Of a stretch of 64,000 nt of DNA, positions 35,005 through 42,337 are shown piece after piece. Position 1 is the stretch's first letter. The number at the start of each line of letters is the position of its first letter. Where the stretch lies: the NCBI GenBank assembly GCA_024274705.1, contig JAJSAL010000057.1, positions 61,123-125,122 on the forward strand. Direction: 5' to 3'. The position numbers and the translations under genes are program-made. This DNA is from Spirochaetota bacterium (GTDB taxonomy: Bacteria > Spirochaetota > Spirochaetia > SPDA01 > JAJSAL01). The notes under the pieces are model-generated. The model did not search any database. It worked only from the letters and a program-made list of their open reading frames with translations, and was not told where the DNA came from.

Positions 35005-35674
35005 GCCCGTCATCATATGCAGTGTTGTCGCCGCCCTGGTCTTTACCGCGGTAGCCTGTAACGAAACACCCCCGGAGATCATACAGGTATACTCCCAGGG
35101 AAACTTCCTTTATGATCCGGGACAGAGAACCATAACCCCCGGGATTTCCCTTTTTATCCATGTCGAAGATGAAGACGGAATCGATGATATCGACCGGATT
35201 TACATTATCCGGGACGATGAAGAACTTTTCTGGGAACTCGCTCCGGAATCCTGGTCAGAGAAAGAACAAGATGGAGTTATCTGGATCGGAACGAGCGGGA
35301 TTTCATATCCCCCATCCCTTCCCGGTGTTTCCGGTACGTTTAGAATTATAGTGATCGATGCTGCCGGAGAGAGGACGGAGATCGAGGAATACATAGGATT
35401 CCCCGGAAATGTAAAGGAATCTGATTTCCCCCTTCTGGAAATCAACGGAAGGGATTCGATACGTATTTCCAGCAGGTTTACGGAACACATCCTGTGGCTT
35501 TACAATGATTTCGGGGCTCTTGCTGCATCCCAGAAATCTTCGGAACGGAGCATACAGCTGAATGCCCTTATCCCGGATCAGCGGAAGATCGATGGCCTGG
35601 CTAATTGTTATATCTATACCTATTCAAATGACCTGGGGGCAGGTCTGTTATCAGGTCCGTTTCCCTTTGAGTAA
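34991..35674 (+). CDS. Putative lipoprotein, unknown function
   Basis: The 227-residue product begins with TTG at 34991 (AGGA about 10 nt upstream). It has a signal peptide ending in the lipobox TAVAC near residue 23. The mature part includes an acidic segment with Ig-like strand patterns (ISLFIHVEDEDGIDDIDRIYI and FRIIVIDAAGERTE). This looks like a small extracytoplasmic beta-sandwich protein. It overlaps the convergent phosphoesterase gene by 24 bp. Confidence 0.65.
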   Translation: MKIGKPVIICSVVAALVFTAVACNETPPEIIQVYSQGNFLYDPGQRTITPGISLFIHVEDEDGIDDIDRIYIIRDDEELFWELAPESWSEKEQDGVIWIGTSGISYPPSLPGVSGTFRIIVIDAAGERTEIEEYIGFPGNVKESDFPLLEINGRDSIRISSRFTEHILWLYNDFGALAASQKSSERSIQLNALIPDQRKIDGLANCYIYTYSNDLGAGLLSGPFPFE

Positions 35675-36346
35675 TTCCCGGTCTGTATTCACTTCCAGAA
35701 AAATGTAATTATAAGCGTTTACGATACGTGTCGTTTTATACACGCTCTCCCTTCTTGCATTAATGTCGTAAAGGTGGATGTGCCCATGGATAAGGTAACG
35801 GGGTTTGAACACCCGGCAGAACCAGAGAAACGCCTTGAAGCCCCTGTGACAGGGGTCGTCCTCATCGTTGAATCCGAATGGAGGAGCATGAGTCAGGAGA
35901 ATGTCGGTAAACCTGCCCTGGGTAACGCGGTTCCAGATGAGTTTCGGAATCAGCTTGAGTATGTTCACGTACATTCCCAGTTCAGAATACTGATTTATTC
36001 CATTGTTATAGTTCCGGGAACCTCCCAGGCCGGTAATGATAAGCCCTTTTATTGTGTGTACCCGTCCGCCTATATATGTAGCCCCATAGGTTTCATAGGG
36101 TACCTCCCCGGGGTATGCGCGTTCACCGTATCCGGCGAGTTCGGGTCTGAACCGTGAAATTCTTTCCAGGTAGTGATTCCCGAAAACAAAGAGAATCGGT
36201 TTATTCAGCATGGTGGATATGAACGAGTAGTACTCCATCGCCAGGTCGCCGGCACTGAGCACGAGATCAACATCTCCGAATCTGCACTTGATTCCTGATG
36301 AATAGATAAGAGGATCTTTGTGGTCAGCGATACATAATATTTTCAT
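35651..36346 (-). CDS. Calcineurin-like metallophosphoesterase
   Basis: The 231-residue protein has the phosphoesterase blocks in order: MKILCIADHKD, LVLSAGDLA, FVFGNHYL, LLTHAPPFG and LIHGHIH. The first block reads D-H-K-D and not the usual D-x-H, a spirochaete-type variant. Substrate is unknown. ATG 36346 is the start; TAAGG that overlaps the old stop of the upstream TPR gene is its ribosome site. It is downstream of the interrupted TPR-Mrr gene. Confidence 0.82.
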   Translation of the reverse strand: MKILCIADHKDPLIYSSGIKCRFGDVDLVLSAGDLAMEYYSFISTMLNKPILFVFGNHYLERISRFRPELAGYGERAYPGEVPYETYGATYIGGRVHTIKGLIITGLGGSRNYNNGINQYSELGMYVNILKLIPKLIWNRVTQGRFTDILLTHAPPFGFNDEDDPCHRGFKAFLWFCRVFKPRYLIHGHIHLYDINARRESVYKTTRIVNAYNYIFLEVNTDRELLKGKRT

Positions 36347-36451
36347 CAAAGGACAGCCTTAGAGAGAATCTACAGATTTGAGGAGCCCCTGCAATTTTTC
36401 TTTATTGTAGAGATCGATAGGCCGTGTTTCAGCGAATTCATGTGCTTTTCG

Positions 36452-37720
36452 TTAAAAATTTGCACTTGCTATGATCATTCCACGTGTGACACTGATACTC
36501 TTCATTTCTTCGTGGATCGAGCGCACACTGGTTTCCGGTATAAGTTCAGCAATCCGGAGGAACCGGATAAGCCGGGGCATCCTTTTTGCGCCCCTCCACT
36601 TCTGGTCCGAATCGACTGCGAGGATTTGACAGCCGTTGGGAATATCGGAAACATCCCTGACATTCAAGCCCATCGATTGGGTGATGGTTTTACATATTTC
36701 ATAAAACTCTTCCATAGACACAGTAAGAAAGTCCTTTACCCTGTCGTCGTCCCTCAATTCCTGGTACTGGCTGAGTTTTTCCGCAACATCCTTAAAGGAC
36801 GTCTTTTTGGAATAGATTTTTTCCCAGTGGTCGATGGCCTTGTCTATCTTCCTGGTCTTTTCATAACACATTGCCAGAAAATAACGTGTATAAAGAGTTT
36901 CATTTGCCCCTTCATCTGTGGATAACTTAACCGCTCTTTCCAGCTCACCGATAGCGGAGTCAAAGTTATTCATCCCCATGTAGCAGGTTCCCCGCTCTAT
37001 GAGAGCCTTTACCTTCTGTTCCGGGTCCCTCTGAGCACGTTCGAACATATGAAGGGCATTCACATAGTCATGATTATCCTTCAGGATACGGCCGATATAG
37101 AAATACGCCTTGTAGTTTTCCGGCTGAAGTTTGAGTGCGGTTTCCAGTTCCCGTTTGGCTTCCACATTCTTTTTCGAATGGTGGAGGATTTGACCGAGGC
37201 GAAAGTGGGCAGGTCCTGACTTGGGGTCCAGTTCTATGGCTTTCCGGTAAAAGTTTTCTGCTTTTTCCGATTTATCCCACTGTTCAAAGAGGTCCCCCGC
37301 CTTATAGTAAAATTTCGACACCTGTGGTTCCAGCTTGATAAGGAGCAGATACTCTTTCAATGCCTCTTCAGGCTGCCGGTATTTCTCATACAGTTCGGCG
37401 ATTTGCTGTCGGAAATCCCTCTCCGGACAGAATGTTCCGAACCGGCCTATCTGGTTGACCGTTTTGTACTCCATCAGCGCCAGCTCTGTTTTATGTTCCA
37501 TCAGGTATGCTTGGCCCAGGAGGTAGTGAGCGTCGGAGTTTCTCGGATCTTTTGCTATTATAGCCTTTGCAGCTTTAATTACAGCATTAGCCTTTCCCTG
37601 TTTGAGGGCTTTGTTCAGTTCAGAGGTTTTTCTTGGTGTTCCAACAGATTTTATGATGAAAAATGTTATAACACCTATGCCACTGCCGAGGATAATAATG
37701 AATAGAAAGAGTATTGGCAT
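36452..37720 (-). CDS. TPR protein with C-terminal Mrr-like domain, cut short by an in-frame stop
   Basis: The 422-residue product has an N-terminal membrane helix (LFLFIIILGSGIGVITFFII), about eight TPR units (NSDAHYLLGQAYLMEHKTEL, GPAHFRLGQILHHSKKN and others) and a C-terminal restriction-endonuclease-like domain (FYEICKTITQSMGLNVRDVS through RGMIIASANF). A TAA at 36454-36452 ends it inside the final motif. The same frame continues for 30 more codons, RKAHEFAETRPIDLYN and on, to a TAA at 36359, just the residues expected to finish the Mrr-like fold. So the intact gene would be about 453 codons. GGAG precedes the ATG at 37720. Confidence 0.8.
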   Translation of the reverse strand: MPILFLFIIILGSGIGVITFFIIKSVGTPRKTSELNKALKQGKANAVIKAAKAIIAKDPRNSDAHYLLGQAYLMEHKTELALMEYKTVNQIGRFGTFCPERDFRQQIAELYEKYRQPEEALKEYLLLIKLEPQVSKFYYKAGDLFEQWDKSEKAENFYRKAIELDPKSGPAHFRLGQILHHSKKNVEAKRELETALKLQPENYKAYFYIGRILKDNHDYVNALHMFERAQRDPEQKVKALIERGTCYMGMNNFDSAIGELERAVKLSTDEGANETLYTRYFLAMCYEKTRKIDKAIDHWEKIYSKKTSFKDVAEKLSQYQELRDDDRVKDFLTVSMEEFYEICKTITQSMGLNVRDVSDIPNGCQILAVDSDQKWRGAKRMPRLIRFLRIAELIPETSVRSIHEEMKSISVTRGMIIASANF

Positions 37721-37760
37721 AATGTTCTCCAGGTATTAAGATTAATTTGTTTTAAGGGGC

Positions 37761-38606
37761 ATGTCAAACCTAATGAATAGAAAAAGGACCGATATTCCGC
37801 GAACTTTTCTCTGGATACTGGTAATCTTTCTTACCGTCTTACCATGTGTGTCTGCATTATCGTTTTTTGAAGAAGGTGAGAAGCTTTTTCTGGAAAACAA
37901 ACCCATGGAGGCCCTTGTAATGCTGGAAGCAGCTCTGGCTGAAAAGAGTTCGAATGAAAAAATCTACCTCTATCTGGGTATTATTTATGAACAGCTGGGT
38001 CAGCATGAAAAGGCTGTATCGATTCTCGAACTGGGCCTGCCGGTAGCAGTGACGGAAAAAGTAAAATATTTCTTTAACCTGGGAAATAACTATTTCATGC
38101 TGGGAAACATGGAAAAAGCCGATGAAATGTACTCCAAGGCAATCGAAACCAATGCAGGTTTCTCCGCTGCGTATCTCAATCGGGCAAATACCCGCATGCG
38201 GGAGGAGGAGTTCAGGGATGCAGTGTCGGACTACATACGATATATCACATTACGGCCGTCTGCCCCTCAAAAAAAAGAGATAGAACAGATTATCAGTCTT
38301 CTCACAAGCAGAATTGCAGAGGAAGAGAGGATGAAAGCAGAGGAAGAGCGGGGACGGCTGGAGGAACAGAGAAGACAGGAGGAAGCAGAACGGCTTGAAG
38401 CAGAAGCAGAGCAGAAACGGATTGAAGAGGTAAAGCAGCGGCAGGAAGAAGAGCGGAAACGGATTGAAGAAGAACGGAGAAAACAGGAAGAACTGCTCAA
38501 CCAGGTCCTTAATTCACTGGAGAACGTACAAGATGATACAACCAGCCGCTCTGCAGGTTCTGAAACGATTGAAGACTACGAGGAAGATCTGGATATCAGT
38601 GACTGA
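37761..38606 (+). CDS. TPR protein with charged coiled-coil tail
   Basis: The 281-residue protein has a signal peptide or anchor (FLWILVIFLTVLPCVSA), then about four TPR units (EKIYLYLGIIYEQLGQHEKA and neighbours, to residue 165), then a long Glu/Arg/Gln-rich coiled coil (about 185-250) and an acidic end. It probably sits in the periplasm as an adaptor. The start may be ATG 37761 or 37773. It is divergent from the TPR-Mrr gene (40 bp) and 29 bp before a larger TPR gene. Confidence 0.75.
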   Translation: MSNLMNRKRTDIPRTFLWILVIFLTVLPCVSALSFFEEGEKLFLENKPMEALVMLEAALAEKSSNEKIYLYLGIIYEQLGQHEKAVSILELGLPVAVTEKVKYFFNLGNNYFMLGNMEKADEMYSKAIETNAGFSAAYLNRANTRMREEEFRDAVSDYIRYITLRPSAPQKKEIEQIISLLTSRIAEEERMKAEEERGRLEEQRRQEEAERLEAEAEQKRIEEVKQRQEEERKRIEEERRKQEELLNQVLNSLENVQDDTTSRSAGSETIEDYEEDLDISD

Positions 38607-38635
38607 GAAAAACGTAACAAGAGGGGAAACGTTTT

Positions 38636-40492
38636 ATGGATAAAAGAGTACTCATTATCATCCTGGCTGTTGTGGCTGCAGCGGCAATCGGCTTTGGGTT
38701 GTTTTTTGGTCTCCGGGAAGGCAAGGAGGAGGCCCCTGCCGTTATCGAGACCCAGTCTGTCAGGGAAAATACACTGCGTCTTGCCCGGGAGTATACAGAC
38801 CGGAAAGAATACACCAGGGCCCTGGACCTGCTGGATAAGCTTCTCATAGAAAATGCTGATGATGATGAGGCGAAGGCCCTTCGGGATAGGATAATTACCC
38901 TTAAATCGGAAAAGGAAGAGCGTATCCACCAACAGGAATTGAGTAAACAGGATGAACTGAGTAAAAGCCTGCAGGACCTGGGGAGCAGCTTTGAAGACAG
39001 AACCCAGGAAACACGAATCGCTGCGGAGCGGACCCAAACCGAAGAGGAGAGGCAGGCAGAAGAAGAGAAACTGAACGCCATGGCCGGGGAGGAGCGTAGA
39101 AACACCGAACGGGTGAGGTCACTCATCGATGAGGGGGTTGCGGAGATGCAGAAGGGCAATTATCAGAAAGCAAGGAACAGTTTTGATGAAGCCATCGCAA
39201 TCGATCCGGACAAGGGCGAAGCATACGCCAGAAAAGGGGAATCTTTTTTTCTGGAGGATGATAAAAACAGCTCCAGCATCCAGCAGGCAATCGTTAACTC
39301 GAACAAGGCTATCGAAAAAAATCCGAATCTCTGGATCCCTCATAACACCCTGGGACAGATCTACCGGGAAGCCAAGAACTATGACAATGCGATACGGGAA
39401 TTCAAGGAAGCCGCCCGACTGAATCCGGAGGATTACCTGATTCTCTATAACCTGGCAAATGCACAGTATAATGCAAAACGGTTCGAAGAGGCCCGGCAGT
39501 CCTATGAGAGTTGTATCCATCTCAATCCTGATTTTTCCAAAGCCCACTACAGGCTCGGGAAGACACTGCTCAATCTGAACAGCCCCGGTCCGGCCCTTGC
39601 TTCATTTCAGAAAACGGTTCAGGTTGATCCTGATTTTTCACTGGCTTACTATGAAATCGGCCGTATACGGAAAGACCAGGGAAATCTCGATGCGGCTCTT
39701 ACGGCGTATCTAAAAGCTGCGTCCATCGATCCATCCCAGTCCGCATATCTCATCCAGGCGGGATCGGTTCTGTTCCAGCTGGATCGACACAGTGAGGCTG
39801 AATCGTTCTTTCAGAAAGCCTATGTGCTGAGGCCGAATCTTCCGGAAGTGAATTATAACCTTGCCCTGGTCTTGTCACGACAGGAGAAGTATACCAAGGC
39901 TTTGGAATATGCTGAAAAAGCAGTACAGCTCGATCCGAATTCCTCACCGTACCTGTTTACCCTGGGGGAAATCAGGTATCAACTGGGAGATATCGACGGC
40001 GCAGTCGGCGCATATCTTAAAGCCATTTCTGAAGATCCGTCGTATGTAAAGCCACGGATCAACCTTGGCATCATCTACAGCGAACGGGAAGAACTGGATA
40101 AAGCCCTGGCCCAGCTTCTGAAAGCTTACAAGTACTCCCCCGATTCACTGGAAGTGAACAACAATCTCGGCAATATCTATCTGAAAAAAGGCCTGTATAA
40201 TGACAGCATCACCCATTATCAGAAGGCAATTACCAGGGAACCGTCGAATCCGAAGATATGGTATACTCTCTCTCTCGCATATATAAAAAACGGACAGTTT
40301 GCCGAGGCTGCAGATTCCCTGGGGAAAGTGATCGGTATCGATCCTGCATTCTGGAACGCCTACTACCAGTATGGATTACTCCTCATAAAAGAAAACCGCG
40401 TTGAAGATGGAAAACAGATCCTCCGTACCCTTCTTGAGAAAAACCCGGATTACGAGAAGCGGCAGGAGGTGGATGAACTCCTTGCTGATTAG
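38636..40492 (+). CDS. Membrane-anchored multi-TPR protein (618 aa)
   Basis: The N-terminus is a membrane anchor (VLIIILAVVAAAAIGFGLFFGL). A charged coiled coil follows (about 60-155), then at least twelve TPR units to the end, for example AYARKGESFFLEDD, NLWIPHNTLGQIYREAKNYD and SLEVNNNLGNIYLKKGLYND. GAGGGG lies about 8 nt before the ATG. It shares layout (anchor, coiled coil, TPR) with the previous gene in reversed order, and together they may form an envelope scaffold. No enzymatic domain is seen. Confidence 0.8.
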   Translation: MDKRVLIIILAVVAAAAIGFGLFFGLREGKEEAPAVIETQSVRENTLRLAREYTDRKEYTRALDLLDKLLIENADDDEAKALRDRIITLKSEKEERIHQQELSKQDELSKSLQDLGSSFEDRTQETRIAAERTQTEEERQAEEEKLNAMAGEERRNTERVRSLIDEGVAEMQKGNYQKARNSFDEAIAIDPDKGEAYARKGESFFLEDDKNSSSIQQAIVNSNKAIEKNPNLWIPHNTLGQIYREAKNYDNAIREFKEAARLNPEDYLILYNLANAQYNAKRFEEARQSYESCIHLNPDFSKAHYRLGKTLLNLNSPGPALASFQKTVQVDPDFSLAYYEIGRIRKDQGNLDAALTAYLKAASIDPSQSAYLIQAGSVLFQLDRHSEAESFFQKAYVLRPNLPEVNYNLALVLSRQEKYTKALEYAEKAVQLDPNSSPYLFTLGEIRYQLGDIDGAVGAYLKAISEDPSYVKPRINLGIIYSEREELDKALAQLLKAYKYSPDSLEVNNNLGNIYLKKGLYNDSITHYQKAITREPSNPKIWYTLSLAYIKNGQFAEAADSLGKVIGIDPAFWNAYYQYGLLLIKENRVEDGKQILRTLLEKNPDYEKRQEVDELLAD

Positions 40493-40546
40493 TACCGGTA
40501 CCGGCCACTGTGCCTGGAAGTGACCTCAGTTCCCACCCGTGACCGA

Positions 40547-40564
40547 TGCCGAACGTGTTCGGCA
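40547..40564. repeat. Perfect inverted repeat between convergent genes
   Basis: TGCCGAAC and GTTCGGCA with a 2-nt centre, between the ends of the TPR gene and mutL. It has no T-run on either side, so a bidirectional stem that ends transcripts or protects 3' ends is possible but not shown. Confidence 0.4.
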
Positions 40565-40579
40565 GCAGCCGTGCATCCC

Positions 40580-42337
40580 TTACCTCCCGACCAGGGCATT
40601 GAGCTCTTCCCTGGTTATTACCGTATAAATCGGACGGCCGTGAGGGCAGTAGGGCTGATCCTCTGTTAAAGCGAAATCGATCAGTTCGATTGCCGTGGTC
40701 TCGTCCAGGACATCCCCGTCTTTAACGGCGCTGCGGCAGGCCATGCCGGAAAAGAGTTCTTTTTCGAAATCCTCCGCTGTAAACACGGCGGTTGTAAGAA
40801 CATCGACAAGAGAATCCAGTACAGGGTGCCAGGCTTCGGGCAGGCCGGTGATATCCCAGGTAGTGCTGTCTTTCTGCTCCATCCGGATTCCCAGATCATT
40901 CAGTTCACCCATCACCTTCACCATCTGAAGGCTTTCTTCTTCTTCCAGCTCCACATGGATAGGTACCAATAGTTTCTGTATCCCTCCCTTTCGGGTTTTA
41001 AAACGGTTGTAGAGATACCGTTCGTGAGCAGCGTGCTGATCTATGAGAAAAATGGAGTCTCCTTTTTCCGCGATGAGATAGCAGGAAAAAGCCTGGCCGT
41101 GATAGATAAACGGTTCCGAAGGAGTTGTGGGGTGGCCACTCCTCCATGGCGGTACCGAAGCATCTTTGAGTATGTCGGAAGTGATTGCCGGTTTTTTGTA
41201 CACAGGAGCGCAACCACCGTCCGGGAAAAGAGGATCACTTTCGTCCTTATCGCTTCCTGGTTTCCCTCCGGCAAAACCGGGGGTTGGTCTCCCTGTCCGC
41301 CCCGCGCCGTCCGCGTTCAGCCCCGTACGCAGTGCCATGACAATACGGTGGTGGATTTCCGGAAGATTTTTAAACCGAACCTCTTTCTTGGCAGGGTGAA
41401 TGTTGAAGTCCACCAATGTGGGGTCGATATCGAGGAACACGAAAGCGTAGGGGAAGGCCCCGCCGGGGAGAACATCGGAATAGCCGTAGGAGACAGCCTG
41501 GACCAGGGCATATTCCTGAATCCTGCGATTGTTGACGAAAATGTAGATATACTTTCTGTCTCTCCGGTGAAATCCGGGGATCGAAGACACGATGGTAAAA
41601 GAATAATGTTCACCCTCCTTTCTGCATTCCCTAAGTGAGTCCTTTGGAAAAAGGGAGGGGAAAGCGCTGTAGATACGCTTTGTAAGATCACCTGTGGGAA
41701 TAAAGAGTTTCATGTCACCCTGTACGTAGTATTTGAATCCGATATCCGGAAAGGAGATTGCTTTCTCAATGAATTGCTGTCTGCAGAGCGATCCTTCGGT
41801 GGACGCCCTTTTTAAAAAACGTTTTCTTCCGGGCACAGAATGAAAAAGGTTGGTTATGAATACATTCGTTCCAGGCGAACCACCCTGTGCAGGAACGATG
41901 GAAAGCTGTCTGCCGTCCCGGGCGATAAGTTTGTGAGGTCCACTTGGACCTGATGTATTGCTGGTTATCTCGATTCGTGCACAGGCTGCGATACTGGCGA
42001 GTGCTTCTCCCCGAAAACCAAGGGTCCGGGTATTCAACAGGTCCTCTACTGTCCTGATTTTCGATGTAGCATGAGGAAGAATACTTAAGGGAAGGTCATC
42101 CGAATCTATGCCGTTCCCGTCATCTATAACGCGGATCGATTTTAAGCCCCCGTCTTCGATATAGACGTCGATATTGCTGCACCCTGCATCGATCGCATTG
42201 TCCAGCAATTCACGGACTACGGATGCTGGGCGTTCGATAACCTCGCCTGCTGCCAGCCGTTGTGCATCGATATCCCGGAGGATGGTAATCCTCCGGGAAT
42301 CATTTTGGTTGGTCTCAGAAGTGGATTCGGGTCTCAA
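40580..42337 (-). CDS. mutL: DNA mismatch repair protein MutL
   Basis: The 585-residue protein has the GHKL ATPase motifs LAAGEVIERPASVVREL, NAIDAG, DDGNGI and TLGFRGEALASI, and a C-terminal endonuclease-type domain with DQHAAHERYLYN, ACRSAVKDGD and CPHGRPI. The last acidic residue of the DQHA(x)2E(x)4E nicking motif is Asn here, so nuclease activity could be reduced. The start is not firm: the frame opens with TTG 42337 inside the end of the upstream gene, and the conserved part starts about 12 residues later, behind a perfect hairpin at 42273-42298. Confidence 0.93.
   Translation of the reverse strand: MRPESTSETNQNDSRRITILRDIDAQRLAAGEVIERPASVVRELLDNAIDAGCSNIDVYIEDGGLKSIRVIDDGNGIDSDDLPLSILPHATSKIRTVEDLLNTRTLGFRGEALASIAACARIEITSNTSGPSGPHKLIARDGRQLSIVPAQGGSPGTNVFITNLFHSVPGRKRFLKRASTEGSLCRQQFIEKAISFPDIGFKYYVQGDMKLFIPTGDLTKRIYSAFPSLFPKDSLRECRKEGEHYSFTIVSSIPGFHRRDRKYIYIFVNNRRIQEYALVQAVSYGYSDVLPGGAFPYAFVFLDIDPTLVDFNIHPAKKEVRFKNLPEIHHRIVMALRTGLNADGAGRTGRPTPGFAGGKPGSDKDESDPLFPDGGCAPVYKKPAITSDILKDASVPPWRSGHPTTPSEPFIYHGQAFSCYLIAEKGDSIFLIDQHAAHERYLYNRFKTRKGGIQKLLVPIHVELEEEESLQMVKVMGELNDLGIRMEQKDSTTWDITGLPEAWHPVLDSLVDVLTTAVFTAEDFEKELFSGMACRSAVKDGDVLDETTAIELIDFALTEDQPYCPHGRPIYTVITREELNALVGR
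42273..42298 (-). promoter_or_regulatory. mutL: Perfect hairpin at the mutL start region
   Basis: TCCCGGAGGAT, a 4-nt loop, and ATCCTCCGGGA form an 11-bp stem with no mismatch within the first codons of mutL. On the minus strand it hides a GGAGG. It may slow or gate translation of mutL, or it may be a chance product of the coding sequence. Confidence 0.45.

Noticed and set aside
38300..38500. Tandem repeat in the charged coiled coil
   Set aside because: It is codon-level similarity from repeated Glu/Arg/Gln residues, not a DNA repeat array.
38267..39159. Ser-rich minus-strand frames opposite the TPR genes
   Set aside because: Products of reading the Glu/Arg-rich coiled coils in reverse; no start signals.
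40500..40570. A 5S rRNA gene
   Set aside because: Only the first half of a 5S-like pattern is present; the expected second half and terminal stem are absent, so it is given only as a low-interest finding.
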